From contig CM040758.1 of assembly GCA_022829145.1 (NCBI GenBank), positions 17,743,075 through 17,807,074 of the forward strand: 64,000 nt of DNA, given 5' to 3'. Below are positions 14,080 to 24,550 of this stretch, in pieces. The notes beneath the pieces were generated by a model. That model was not told the origin of the DNA. It saw only the letters and a list, made by a program, of their open reading frames with translations, and searched no databases. Position 1 is the stretch's first letter. Each line of letters begins with the position of its first letter. This DNA is from Albula goreensis. Taxonomy: Eukaryota > Chordata > Actinopteri > Albuliformes > Albulidae. The position numbers and the translations under genes are program-made.

Positions 14080-14360
14080 TGTCAAACAAGGACAAGGAGG
14101 AAGAAAACTCCTGAACACCACCGCGATTGCCCAGCAGCGGTATGGGTGAATGAATGCGCATGCTGGTTCTTCAGGCTGTGGTTGGTGTGGACTGGGGTAC
14201 CGTGGGTTCCCACGTTGTTGGGAAAGGGGGGGGGGGGGTGGAGGGTTGCTGGCACGCATGCGCGACAGCGTCAGAATCCGTCCCCGGGTGCTTTCCGTCT
14301 TTCTGCAGAGGAGTCGAGCAGCTCCTCCGCCTAGCCCCCACGCTCTCTCACTCGCTCTCT
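14080..14360. promoter_or_regulatory. CpG-rich promoter-like block with NRF1 sites
   Basis: By hand count about 19 CpGs occur in about 280 bases, in GC-rich sequence surrounded by CpG-poor DNA. Two NRF1-type motifs are present: TGCGCATGC at 14155-14163 and CGCATGCGC at 14255-14263. A G13 run (14226-14238) lies between them. A pyrimidine-rich CTCTCTC stretch closes the block. NRF1 sites in CpG islands are typical of TATA-less vertebrate promoters. Direction and transcript are unknown. The nearest downstream ATG-led frame on the plus strand begins at 14545 and runs to a donor-like GTGAGT at 14674. This is the best promoter candidate in the window, but no gene is proven. Confidence 0.5.
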
Positions 14361-14406
14361 CGCCCAAGCAGGACACTTTTAGCTCCCTCCAAATTTTGAA
14401 GCTTCT

Positions 14407-14421
14407 GTTGCCATGGGTAAC
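14407..14421. promoter_or_regulatory. RFX X-box
   Basis: GTTGCCATGGGTAAC is an exact fit to the bipartite X-box GTNRCC-N3-RGYAAC bound by RFX factors. A second half site (ATGGCAAC) lies at 14460-14467. The X-box is 124 bp before the ATG at 14545, a spacing often seen for ciliary genes. The link to a ciliary gene is inference only. Confidence 0.5.
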
Positions 14422-14747
14422 ACCATTCTCTCCTCTCCAATTCGCCCTGTTTAATTTCTATGGCAACCCACTTTTTCCCCACTGCAGGGTGAGCTCATGA
14501 CTCCTTAGCGGAGTTTAATGCATACATTACACTCGGTCTGAGTCATGGCCTCCTACAGTACCGCTGCCCGCTATAGCACTCCCATTCCCCACGCTCAGTG
14601 CCTCACACGATCCCTCGCCACAGAACAGGCTGTCCGTATGAGGACCCTATCACCTCTACGTGCAGTAATGCCTGTGAGTTTCTCACTACAGCTGCTACTT
14701 AATCTTCATATTTGTGTGTATAAGTATGCGCTTGTGCTTAAGCATGC

Positions 14748-14773
14748 GTGTGTGTGTGTGTGTGTGTGTGTGT
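14748..14773. repeat. (TG)13 microsatellite
   Basis: Uninterrupted GT run following the promoter-like block. Confidence 0.95.
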
Positions 14774-15571
14774 TTCACGGGGGCTTCTACATATCTTCTC
14801 ACACATGTAGCACATAACATACTTAACGGTGAGAGCACAATGGGACCCCATGTCATCGCTCAATGTGACTGTCACAATGTAAAAGTCTAGCTGTGAGATT
14901 CTGAAAGCAAGCAGGAAGGAGGCGAAGGGTTTCTATAGACACATACAGAATAGGAATGCATTAATGTCCAAAGAACAAAAACAGCTCTAGCCATATTGTG
15001 AGAGAATAAGGAGTAACATATGACAAAAGAGAATGTGGTGCATAAAGACAGAACATTCCCTGAGTGAATAGTGTTACATATGAGTACATCAGAAAGAAAA
15101 CAAACAAAATGACGTTTGTCCTCTCCCCTTCGACACTGCTTCTGATAGCTGTTAAGCAGGGATAGAATTTTGACTTCTAGCTCATTTTTGGGGAGGGAAC
15201 AGGTGCTAGCACACGAGAGCGAGCAGTAGCTATGATCAAATCATTATGACAATCATAAACATTTATTTCTGTATCCACTACTACAATGGGGACCACGTCT
15301 GCCAATATTAAAAATTAAAGGAAGAATAAATTAATTCATATGCAAATACATACATACTCTAAATGAATAAAAAATGCAGTGTTAACAGTGTTTCAGCTGT
15401 GAGGGGTCCTGATGTTTGCGTAATTTGTAAATGGTGTTGGGCACATTTTACAGCCATGGTTTGGGTGCATCCATATTCTTAGACAGAGTCGATGTCAGTC
15501 ATTATTTAACAGGATCATGATGGTATGATCATCAGTCAAATTTCCAGCATTTTTCCTCTGCAGAGACAGGT
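14774..15571. other. No gene seen
   Basis: AT-rich non-coding DNA. The stretch from about 15410 to 15571 may be the decayed upstream part of the transposase remnant that follows, because a translated reading runs on with one stop, but no motif is recognisable there. Confidence 0.45.
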
Positions 15572-15727
15572 GAATTTCACCATGACAATGGCACATCCAC
15601 CAATCACAAACAGTTTGAGAAGCATGACACTAACATTACCCATGTGTTACGGTTTTCTCAGTCACTGGATCTGAACCCAATGGAGCAGTTATGGTATTAT
15701 CTGAGACAGCAATTCACACTAATTTAA
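15572..15727 (+). pseudogene. Tc1/mariner transposase core relic
   Basis: A frame without stops carries HDNG, the region of the second catalytic Asp, and then VLRFSQSLDLNPMEQLW, a clear counterpart of the Tc1 signature SQSPDLNPIEHLW that holds the third catalytic residue (E). In Tc1 proteins 34 residues separate these acids; here 32 do, so two codons appear to be lost. The frame ends at a TAA (15725-15727) soon after LWYYLRQQF. The N-terminal DNA-binding part, the first catalytic Asp and the terminal inverted repeats were not found. This is a dead, truncated copy of the cut-and-paste transposase that inserts at TA. No intact partner is in the window. Confidence 0.75.
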
Positions 15728-15932
15728 TTAAAGGGCTGATTGACTTTCTTGTGGTGTATTCCTCCAGTAGAATTCCAGATGATGACAGACTCTATGTAAT
15801 GGTGTGTACAGATTACACTGGCCTAATATTATGGCTCACCAAACAATCAAGGCACATTTTGCAATGTATTTCCACTACCTGCACATGCATGCATACAAGG
15901 ATAAATACATAAAATACAAAATAAATAAATAA

Positions 15933-16012
15933 GTGCGATTGACTCAAAAGGGCTACAAGCCCACACGTATCGACTCAAATGACCTTCCTCAGGGTGTTAC
16001 ATGTGGGCGGTA
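15933..16012 (-). repeat. Penelope-like fragment with hammerhead-like core
   Basis: Read on the minus strand, CCTGAGGAAGGTCATTTGAG is followed by TCGATACGTGTGGGCTTGTA. CTGANGA, a small stem (GGTC...), then a GAAA-like GATA and ACGTGTG follow the order of the hammerhead ribozyme remnants in Penelope-type retroelement repeats of fish. The GAAA box and one side of stem II are mutated, so no activity is expected. No reverse transcriptase was found. The family call is from recalled motifs. Confidence 0.3.
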
Positions 16013-17180
16013 GCTGCTTTGTGTTTTTCTACAGTCTATTTTAAAATTTCATGATAGTGTATGTCCATAAAATACAGGCTTTTAAAAAATATCTTCCAAC
16101 CCACAACAGCTCCTGTTTTTGGATGAATAAGCTTGTCTTTTCTTGAGACTGAACTTCTAACAAGTAACTTAGATCTAGGGAGCACCTCGATGGTTTGTAG
16201 GTTCACCACAGAGACATTTCAGCAAATTCAGTAATCGTCAAATGAAATCACAGCAGTGTTTGTGACTAAAAGGTTTGCCCTCCCTGTGGACTGGTATGAA
16301 ATCAGAAATGTGCCACGGCTGTGGCAGCCCCACAGGGCAGAGCATAACTGTACATAGCACTGCCCGTGATGGAATAGATTTCAATTAGTGCCTCACTGCA
16401 CACCACTGGCCCCTTCTGGTCAGTCTGGAAAGCATGGTCCACCTGCACAAACCAAACACGATGTGTCCTCCTCTGATTCTACTGTTACATTTACACCACC
16501 AATTAAAATCCTCTGGACTTCTGTTATCTGATCACAACAATCAGATCACTATCATAACAGTCTAGTGCACCTACATGTGGAACTAAATGTGTCCCTATGT
16601 CTACATTTTTGTTCTGTTTTTTTGCTGTATCTAAACTGAAGTCCAGCTCCACTCACTTCATAAAATATATTCTCTCCAACATGGATAAATTTGTATGAAG
16701 TTAACAGTTTCTGACACCAAAAATGATTGACTTGTCTAACAAATGACAAAGGCTGTGGCCCTAACCCCTGCCAATTGGTACTCAGGTCAGCCAGGATGGG
16801 AGAGGGAGGCTTTCAAACCTTATAATGGATTGAGGAGCCATAGGATTTCAATCAATTTCATGAACCAATCACATATTCAAGACCAACCAGGAGTTTACAA
16901 TCAAACTTACAATGATGGGGCATATATTAGCACACTTTCTAATGAATCTCAGTTTTGGGAAATTAACTATGTTTGATTTACAGAAGGACCAGAAGAAAAG
17001 CAGAAACAGCAGTTAACACAGCAGCCAAAGATAACCTCTGAAAATGGGATGTGTCATTCCAGAAGCCGACAGATGAATATTTCAGTGAGGTTACGCTGGA
17101 TTGGTTAATGGATAATTAAGCTGGACTTTATAACTGCAAAAGGAGTAACCAGTTTTAACTAATGAGACTACTAATAAGAC
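16013..17180. other. No gene seen
   Basis: AT-rich unique sequence. A short imperfect inverted repeat (CTGTTAT ... ATAACAG, about 16520-16560) is present. Nothing coding. Confidence 0.5.
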
Positions 17181-17245
17181 TACAGTAACAGAATGGATCA
17201 TTTCCATTTGCTTAAGATTACAGTAGCATAATGGACTATTTCCAT
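17181..17245 (+). repeat. Two-copy degenerate direct repeat
   Basis: A 27-base unit starting TACAGTA and ending ATTTCCAT occurs at 17181-17207 and again at 17219-17245 with four differences. The period is 38 bases. It is probably an old local duplication. Confidence 0.6.
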
Positions 17246-18156
17246 CAATAAAGAATGTAGGTACTTCAAATTTGAAGTTCATAATATTTCAGTCCCACTG
17301 AGTCTTCATAACCAATATCTCAGAGGTCCAACCTTCTTAATAATATGAGCGTTAACACATATTTTCTGTTATGGATCAGACAGAGCTGGCAGAATGTAAA
17401 ATGTGTAGGCCTAAATGACTGTTAGCTGCAGGAGAGCCATTCCTTCATGATATCCCATTCACACATGCCCTGCTCCTGCTTCACAAAGCCCTGAAAAGCC
17501 CATTCAGGATGTATCATAATTAGTGTAGCATTCCCATGGGCATGGAAAATCATGCTGATACTTGGGCAAAAACCACTGGCCACGCGTGTTAGGCTCCCAG
17601 CATTGTTACTGTGTTACGCACCTCTGCCAATCGCTTAACCGAGAGGGAATATAAAAACAAGCAAAGATATTCATCCTTCAAAACCACTCCAAAACGTCCC
17701 CTGATAATAACCACTGAGATTATGGGTTTGTGCTGTTTTCTGTCATTTTTTTTTCCAATTGTTTTTTTTTTTTTGCAGTGTGATTTTCCATTTACCCATA
17801 TCAACAGGTTTCCATTTAACAAAACAAAATTGGCAAAAAAAATTCCTTGCCCCAGGATGCAACAGACAATTTGTGACCTTCCGGTTCCCACCACAACACA
17901 CCGCCACCCATGTCAGTCCAACCGGGTGAGCAATCCCATCAGGCCGATTTTCAGGCTGTGCTGTTCTCCTCAGTGACCAGGGGGTCTGAGTGCTGCCATA
18001 CTCCTGAAGGCAAAAAGGCAGAAGGCTGTGCAATGCCCTGCTGCTCTCCCCTGACAGACACGAAAAAACTCAATTACCTTTCAATAGGACTCCCACCAAA
18101 ACCATTTAGTTCTGGCTCCCAAACAACTACTGAACCATGTTTTATTTTTTTAAAGT
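17246..18156. other. No gene seen
   Basis: Non-coding. Overlapping plus-strand frames here are short and depend on T-rich tracts near 17745-17776. No family recognised. Confidence 0.5.
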
Positions 18157-18352
18157 CTTTTTTTCTCCCCAATTTGGGATTGCCGGTTGTTCCTGTAAAG
18201 TCCCTGCTGAGCCACCCATTACCCGGGTGCATGGGGCACTACAGCCATGCACATGCACCCCACCTGAAAACCAGGGGCTGTTTTACTCCCTACAGACCAC
18301 ACAGTACTGTAGGACAGAGCTCAGGCCATTTAGAGCAGAGGTACCTTTTGAA
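18157..18352. repeat. Probable dispersed fish repeat
   Basis: The segment begins with a T-run and CTCCCCAATTTGGGATTGCC and continues through ACCCGGGTGCATGGGGCACTACAGCCATGCACATGCACCCC and ACACAGTACTG...AGAGCTCAGGCC. The start (T-run, CTCCCCAATTTGG) and the spaced motifs resemble an abundant SINE-like repeat I recall from several fish genomes. No target duplications were seen. A copy-number search is needed for confirmation. Confidence 0.35.
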
Positions 18353-21300
18353 ATCACATACAAGTTAGGCAAACTCCATAGTTCTCAGCAATTCCATGTT
18401 GAAGAACGCTCTTTCCTAAGTGGAAACTTAATATATGACATCACGTATGACAACAGATCCAGCAGCTTACTGTTATGCATACAATAAGGTTTAACATTAC
18501 CACAGGAATGTGTTTGTGACATTTCACCACAATGCTGAAAGGATATATAAAAAGATGTCAATAATAGTTATTTCCAGGGTCCTCCCTATGTGCTGACAAA
18601 ATGTCATGGATATTTGCTGGAGAAGAAATCAGACACTGTGACCCTGGCTCATTGCTGATTGTGTTGATAGTGTCGAATGCGTAAAAGGCAGAAAAACTAG
18701 TTCCGCCACACTCAGGCACAGAAGCACCTTCAAAAACCAGGGGAGAGAAAACAGAAAAAGCAGTACAGCTCACTTTTATTTATTTGTTATTTTTGCTATT
18801 TGATATTGTCAGAGCCTCGATTAACCAACATTGCACCTCGGAGCTAAAAGAGATTTTGCTGCGACTGTATGTTTCATTTTTGTGAGATATGAACCCTGAG
18901 GCTGGTCAGGCCTTCACACAAAAGCGGGTACAGCAGATTTCATTCTTCCTCTGCTTTTCCCCCAACGCATTTCTTTCTGTTTTGTTCTGTTTCATTTTTC
19001 TTTTCCTTTGTATTTTCATGACCTCCTAGGAGAGCGTGTTCACGCAGAGAATCAGCTTGCAGGCGGTGACAGGAGACCTGGATAAGCACAGTATCTCCCC
19101 TACTCAAACAGTTCAAATAAAGCAGGCCATATTTTATTCAAACATAAAATAAATAAAAGGATCAAATGAGAGCTATATTTCTTTCTAGCTGATGTAAACT
19201 CTGTTAAATGATTTCACCTTTTGGAAACAATAGCCCAACACTAAAAATACTTAAATTAAAAAAACAGGATTCAGACCTGAATACCTTTGAATATATATTA
19301 ACAGTGGTGGACGATTTGTGTTGTAAGTTATGATCAGAGCTTTCAATGGTGCCGCAAACAGCACCCCAGATCCCTAAGATTCACTGATACCTAAATACTG
19401 CGCTGGACAGTAAAGCCAAATGCCCGTGACTTTCTGTGCATTCTTCTCCAGGTGGAATTAAACTGCCTTGGTTTCCCACAGCCTCAGAAGGAGGAAGCCA
19501 TCTTCCAATACATGTGATGGCTCTTCCTTCTTTCCACACAGAAAATGTGACCACAATCATATATCGCCTACACTGTTGGAGGAGCACAAAGTCAATATAT
19601 GAACAGTTCACCCGGCCCCCAAGGAGAGGCAACGAGAGAATGATGAGTCTGAGGACTTTAAACCATCTTCACCCCAATTACTCCGCAGCGAGGCTGAGCT
19701 GATGTGCCTCATCAGTGTGGGCCTCCGGCCATAGCCTCCAATGGTGCAGTTAGAGCTCACAGGACCATGCGTTTACTCTGTGAGCCATCCCAAGGCCTCC
19801 AGCTCAGTTTTTCATACCAGCACAAAGTCAGCTTTGACAGCATTTCCCCCTGCCATTTCCATTGTGATATCAAAACCATTTCCCAATACCACTATGAAAA
19901 GGGGTAAAAAATGATGACCACTAATGATAACCTGTCCAGTGAGTCGTCAGGAAGCACTAATTCCAAGGTAGCCCCTGCACTGGCTTAAGTGTGTCCTACA
20001 TACTGGAGACTCCTGGTCACGGTCAGCCAACACTGGATTCATAATCAGTCCAATTTCTGTTTGTGTATAGCTTTGAATTAACAATAGCAGAAGTTGTTTT
20101 CTACAGTTACCATCATAATTTTGCAGAAATTAATGAAGTGTGCATAGATGCCAGTTATGCTTAGGTGGAATTAACTATCTTTTAAGTACCAAAGACACTT
20201 AAGAAGCACAGCACGACCATGAGTCACTGAAGTGCTCTCAGGTCTTTGTGCCAGGTCCGTTAAATTCCAGCTGGATATAATGAGTGCTGCAAATCATACT
20301 TATTATAAAATATTTCATAATTAATTCCAAGAGAAAACCCCTTGTGGGTTTGAGTCCGACAGGTGAAGTGGCTGAATGACCCAGCATGTAAGAGGTGCAG
20401 GTGTGGATTTTTTCCATTGTGCTAATTAGTATATTGGCTTGTCTTATTCTTACAATATACAGAAGGTTGAGATCTCACTGCCTTTCCCCTCCTCTTAATT
20501 AAGGCTCGTTAAGGAAGGTGGGCCGGTGCCTATTTTTAATCATACTGCTAGATACCTGGACCAAGGTAAGAAACAGCCCCGGTGTCCAGTGGCAGGCATG
20601 CACACATGCCTATGCAAATCAGGGAACGCAGGCACACATTTCAAGGATGACAATGGCACATAAATGTGCACATACAATGAATAATGATCATAATCAGCCA
20701 CCTAATCGTGACCACCACCACCATCTGGGTGAGGTGCCCCATTAGAGATATACTGCAGACACCTGTATGTTGTCACCAGCTTTGATCTTACATACTTCTT
20801 CACATTTGAGAACAATGTAGCATGGATTTGTTCATTATTTTTCCTTTATTCTGACTGCAAATGCAAATATCCAGTTTTTTCCCCCCAAGAACAAATTGCC
20901 ATCCAAGTTCACATACATCATCAAACATAACATATACTTTCCACTAAAAAACGCTTATTTCTGTCAGCTTATTTAATGTTGATAATTTCAGAATTAAATA
21001 TTTACAAATGAAATAAAATATTTTCCTTTGATATTTTGCCATAATAAGAGATATATGATACAGGCTACAGGGTAAGGAAATAAAGATAGAGACTAGTTAG
21101 TTTCAACCAGCAGACAAGTTATAATTCTGCAGTAAAAATGAGATAAAAATTATGCATAATTCAACTAAAAGCCCTCAGAAAATCAATCTCTGATTTATTT
21201 AAATGATTGAGTATGCAGCCCCACAGGCAAAGCATCGTCTTCCGAAATTCCTTCAAACCAAAATGTCGACATCTTTTCATTATCCATGCTGGGTGAATGG

Positions 21301-22590
21301 CTATTCAAAGAAAAAAAGGAAAAAAGAAAGAAACTGGAAGATTTCCAATTCCCCCGCCCACCACCACAGTACAAGAGGTGTTGTCCCAGCCACCCCTCCC
21401 CCCTCTTTTTCCGTCAAATCCAGACTCCACTGCTGCCTGAGCAGCATAAACACATCCCCCTAACACACCCCCCTCAATCAAATTCAGGGCACAGCGTCCT
21501 CCATCTGAGCACCCTAAAATAAACATGAATATTGATCACATGATTTCAGCCACATCTCAGGTGAAGGTGCTGAAGATGGTGTTAACCACAGTAAATACAC
21601 CTCAGCTTAACAAAAAAAATAAGTAAAGCCACACTTGTCTGTGCTCTGAGAAAAGCAGGGGGAGTCAGTGAAGAAGGCATGTGTTACCATAAGCCAGTGG
21701 TGAGAAGTCGTTTGCAGCCAAGGAGTTGATTGGAACTGCATTTGAATTGCACTCAATTTAACCACCGAGAGCATTCTTTTGTGTCTTAAAAGTATCGGCC
21801 CCCATTCATATCTGAAGAGCAGGCTCATCTCCACGTTCTCACTGGAGCTAAAAGGAATGCATTCTACGAGACGCTCTCCAGTGCGCCGGCAAGTAGAGTG
21901 TGACGTGTTTAATTAGAAAATTCCAATGGAATTTGATTGTTGACAACAGACTGAGAGAGGCAGTTCAGTGGCTCACTCGATTAATTCTGAAATCTGCAAC
22001 TGTTCCGCTTTCCAGCGCTGCAAGAGAAAGGATTGCGTGATGAGAAATTGATCCTGTGTGATAATGTTTACTGTGTCATTGTGTACGCCCCTTTAATTAG
22101 CAGGCACAAAGACACCCCGCACTTAACTTGGTTGCCAGTTTGCCGCCTCACCCTGTCTATGGCCGAGAGAAAAAAAAACCCTGCTGTCATGATTCAGAAT
22201 GAAAACCACTAGTGAAAGATAGAGCTTGGATCTGACAAGTACAAGGAAGGAAATGAAGGTTTCTGTATATTCACATTGGGTTGTGCTTGCAGCAGCCCAA
22301 GACCATAAGTGCATGATGGGTAAATGGCAGGACCTTTCCAACAGGCCTGCAGTATGGAAGGGAAAAGGAGAGAGAAGCGTTGCCCTGCACAGATACAGAA
22401 TAGACGAATTACAAAGAGAGGCATGCTCTAAATGGATGCTCTACAGAGGAATTAGGGGGAGAAGCTCTGCCATCAGGGATGCAGTACAGTGCATTTTAAC
22501 AGGGCATCTAAACAAGGAAATGACTTTTAAAATGGTTCATTAAATGTAGGTGCTCACCATAAGCCCTGGAGCCCTATCGTCTAGACATCA
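18353..22590. other. No gene seen; possible enhancer at 21.83-22.15 kb
   Basis: Unique sequence without credible coding frames. Positions 21830-22150 stand out as complex, repeat-free sequence with TAATTA cores (21910-21915, 22094-22099), a TTAATT (21981-21986) and a forkhead-type TGTTTAC (22065-22071). The rest is AT-rich filler with purine-rich (21307-21335) and CCCC-rich spots. Confidence 0.45.
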
Positions 22591-22604
22591 CAGGTTTAAA
22601 CCTG
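22591..22604. repeat. 14-bp perfect palindrome
   Basis: CAGGTTTAAACCTG is fully self-complementary. It may be chance or part of a decayed tRNA-like B box (GGTTTAAACC). No A box was found upstream. Confidence 0.6.
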
Positions 22605-22648
22605 GCCTATATTAAAAGGCCCCCGACATGGAGTCTGCATTTGCATTG

Positions 22649-22653
<5 letters not shown>

Positions 22654-22682
<29 letters not shown>
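22654..22682. repeat. (TG)n microsatellite, left part
   Basis: GT array that ends 12 bases before the Tc1-like element. A second TG array starts 11 bases after that element. Confidence 0.95.
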
Positions 22683-22685
<3 letters not shown>

Positions 22686-22694
22686 AATTACATG

Positions 22695-23222
22695 CAGTGG
22701 GGTCCAAAAGTCTGAGACCACAGTGAACATTTCCAAACCTTTTTCATGTAAACCTGGAAATTATCAGAAATGTTAGGATGCTGACACATTTAAAACAAAG
22801 AAAAGTTATGACATATAAAATGAAGAAGAAATATTAAAGATTCTGCACAATGTCTTGGTCAAATTTAAGCAAATGTGTGACACTGACCCTGTCAATCCCC
22901 TTGTAGAAAAGGTCAACCTCCATCAAACATTTACTGGGGTACTTAAAGGCCAAGAAAGTATTGTGCACTTAAAGACCATGTGATAAAATGTATCATCAGG
23001 TTTTGTGGAATCCATGCCAGCTCCAGTGCACCCTGTCATTAAAGCAAAAGGGGCCCATACTGAAAACCAAGACATTCTGCAAATTTATGTACATTTTCCA
23101 AAGATATAACCTTTCACTCAAATTGTTAAATACAATTTGTAATTAAACAATTGTATTAAATTGTAAAATAATGTAAAATAGAAGCTCTTCCAATAGTGGT
23201 TTCAGACTTGTGGACCCCACTG
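22695..23222 (+). mobile_element. Non-autonomous Tc1/mariner element
   Basis: The element opens with CAGTGGGGTCCAAAAGTCTG and closes with the inverse of CAGTGGGGTCCACAAGTCTG. The first 27 bases of the two ends match at 25 positions. The right flank is TA, the expected Tc1 target; the left flank reads TG, probably a mutated TA. The length is 528 bp, against about 1.2-1.6 kb for complete Tc1 elements. Only the last part of the transposase remains (see the entry inside it), so it is an internally deleted copy that would need transposase supplied elsewhere. TG arrays lie on both sides, which suggests insertion into a microsatellite. Confidence 0.85.
23002..23109 (+). pseudogene. Tc1 transposase C-terminal fragment
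   Basis: The frame reads VESMP followed, after five residues, by VIKAKGAHTEN, matching the conserved C-terminal end of Tc1 transposases (ESMP...VIKAKGG.T). It ends at TAA 23107-23109. All catalytic residues are missing because the middle of the gene is deleted. It lies inside the inverted-repeat-bounded element and is in the expected orientation and position near its right end. Confidence 0.75.
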
Positions 23223-23232
23223 TATATATGTA

Positions 23233-23256
23233 TGTGTGTGTGTGTGTGTGGGGGGG
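23233..23256. repeat. (TG)9 followed by G6
   Basis: Right-hand continuation of the TG microsatellite split by the Tc1-like element. Confidence 0.9.
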
Positions 23257-24475
23257 TGTTTTCCTACAGTTGCTAAGTTGTTGAGGAGCAGTCAGTTGGA
23301 ATGCTTTAGCAATCTATTCTCTATTATTCATACAGACAAGTATTCCAGACCACAGTACATATAAATATCAGCAACAGAGCGTATGCTGTGCTGGACATTC
23401 CAATCACAGAGCTTATTCCCTTCATAAGAATAACCTGTGCACAGAGGCATAATTCACTGTTCACAGTCTGGGTGAGTGTATTTGTGTGGTATACTGGGGC
23501 TCTGGAGCTCTGGGGGTCCACAGAAACATTTAACACAAACCTCCTCCTGCAAGCAGCCCTCTCCCCCGTTTAATGGATGTCATTCTATTACAGATCGCAT
23601 CGGTTTCTTCAGCCCTGGATCCATGAATCTATGAAATTATGTCAGATGCATTATCACTCACAATTGATACTGTGTGGTGTGGGCAGCCAAGTGCAGAAAA
23701 TGAAAATTACAAAAAAAAAAAAAAAAGGAGAAAAAATTTGTGATGAGATCGTGGGTCTTTTTTTTCCCTGGGCCGGAAATGTTAATAATGGAGAAAAGTG
23801 CAGTGCAGTCATGGCTCACTGGGGGTGATTAAAGAGCAGAGTGAAGCATTCAGTGGATGTAACTGAACCTTCACCCGCTTGCAGTATTAGAACAACCCAA
23901 TGAATAATGTTGACAACAAAAATTCTGGGGACCTGTTTTGGCAAAAAAAAAAAAAAAAATGGATTGTACATGGAATTTTGTCAAGGATTAAAATGAACAG
24001 GACACATGCTTTTGAGACATTTTGTTTCTTAATTGACTGATGAAAAGGGAGAGGAAAGAGAAAAGGAATAATGTGAGTGTAAGACTGCATGTGTTTGTGT
24101 CTTCTGTGATTCAGTTTTGGCTTTTCATACATCCTTGTGCAACAGAATGTGACGTGACCTTGTCAATCCAGCTAGTCTGTGGATATTCAGTCAGGGAGAA
24201 GATTAGTGGTGGTGGTTGAAGCGGGGGTTGAGTTTTAGTGTTCAGGTGTTGGTTAAGGGTTGGGATTAGATACATGCTTTTGGCCAGGGTTTAGGAATAG
24301 CTTTTATCTTTTTAGAAGTTAACAGACCGAGGCATATATATGGACCCTACATGTTTGGAATGCAATCGTTTATCACATGACATGGTTTATTAGGAACAAC
24401 TAATGATTCTGCATTTTCCACAAAAACTCCCACACATTTGTAGCAGGGATCTTGACTGGAAAAATGGAGGAAAGA
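23257..24475. other. No gene seen; two poly-A tracts
   Basis: Unique non-coding DNA with A16 at 23711-23726 and A17 at 23943-23959. Neither has a recognisable retroposed body or target duplications. Confidence 0.5.
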
Positions 24476-24550
24476 GGCTTTGCTCAAAGGTGTGAACAGT
24501 AGTGCTTCACTTGGGATTTGAACCCGTGAGCCCACAGTGTGATGTGTTTC
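24476..24550 (-). repeat. tRNA-derived SINE fragment
   Basis: On the minus strand the Pol III B box GGTTCAAATCC (24514-24524) is followed by CCTTTGAGCAAAGCC (24476-24490), the order seen in common fish tRNA SINEs (B box, then CCTTGAGCAAGGCCC). No A box of suitable spacing was found, so it is truncated and probably inactive. Confidence 0.5.

Noticed and set aside
22560-22610. tRNA-SINE head around GGTTTAAACC
   Set aside because: B box is only a loose match and no A box was found; kept only as a palindrome.
23711-23959. Retroposed gene copies ending in poly-A
   Set aside because: Two poly-A runs but no gene-like body or flanking duplications.
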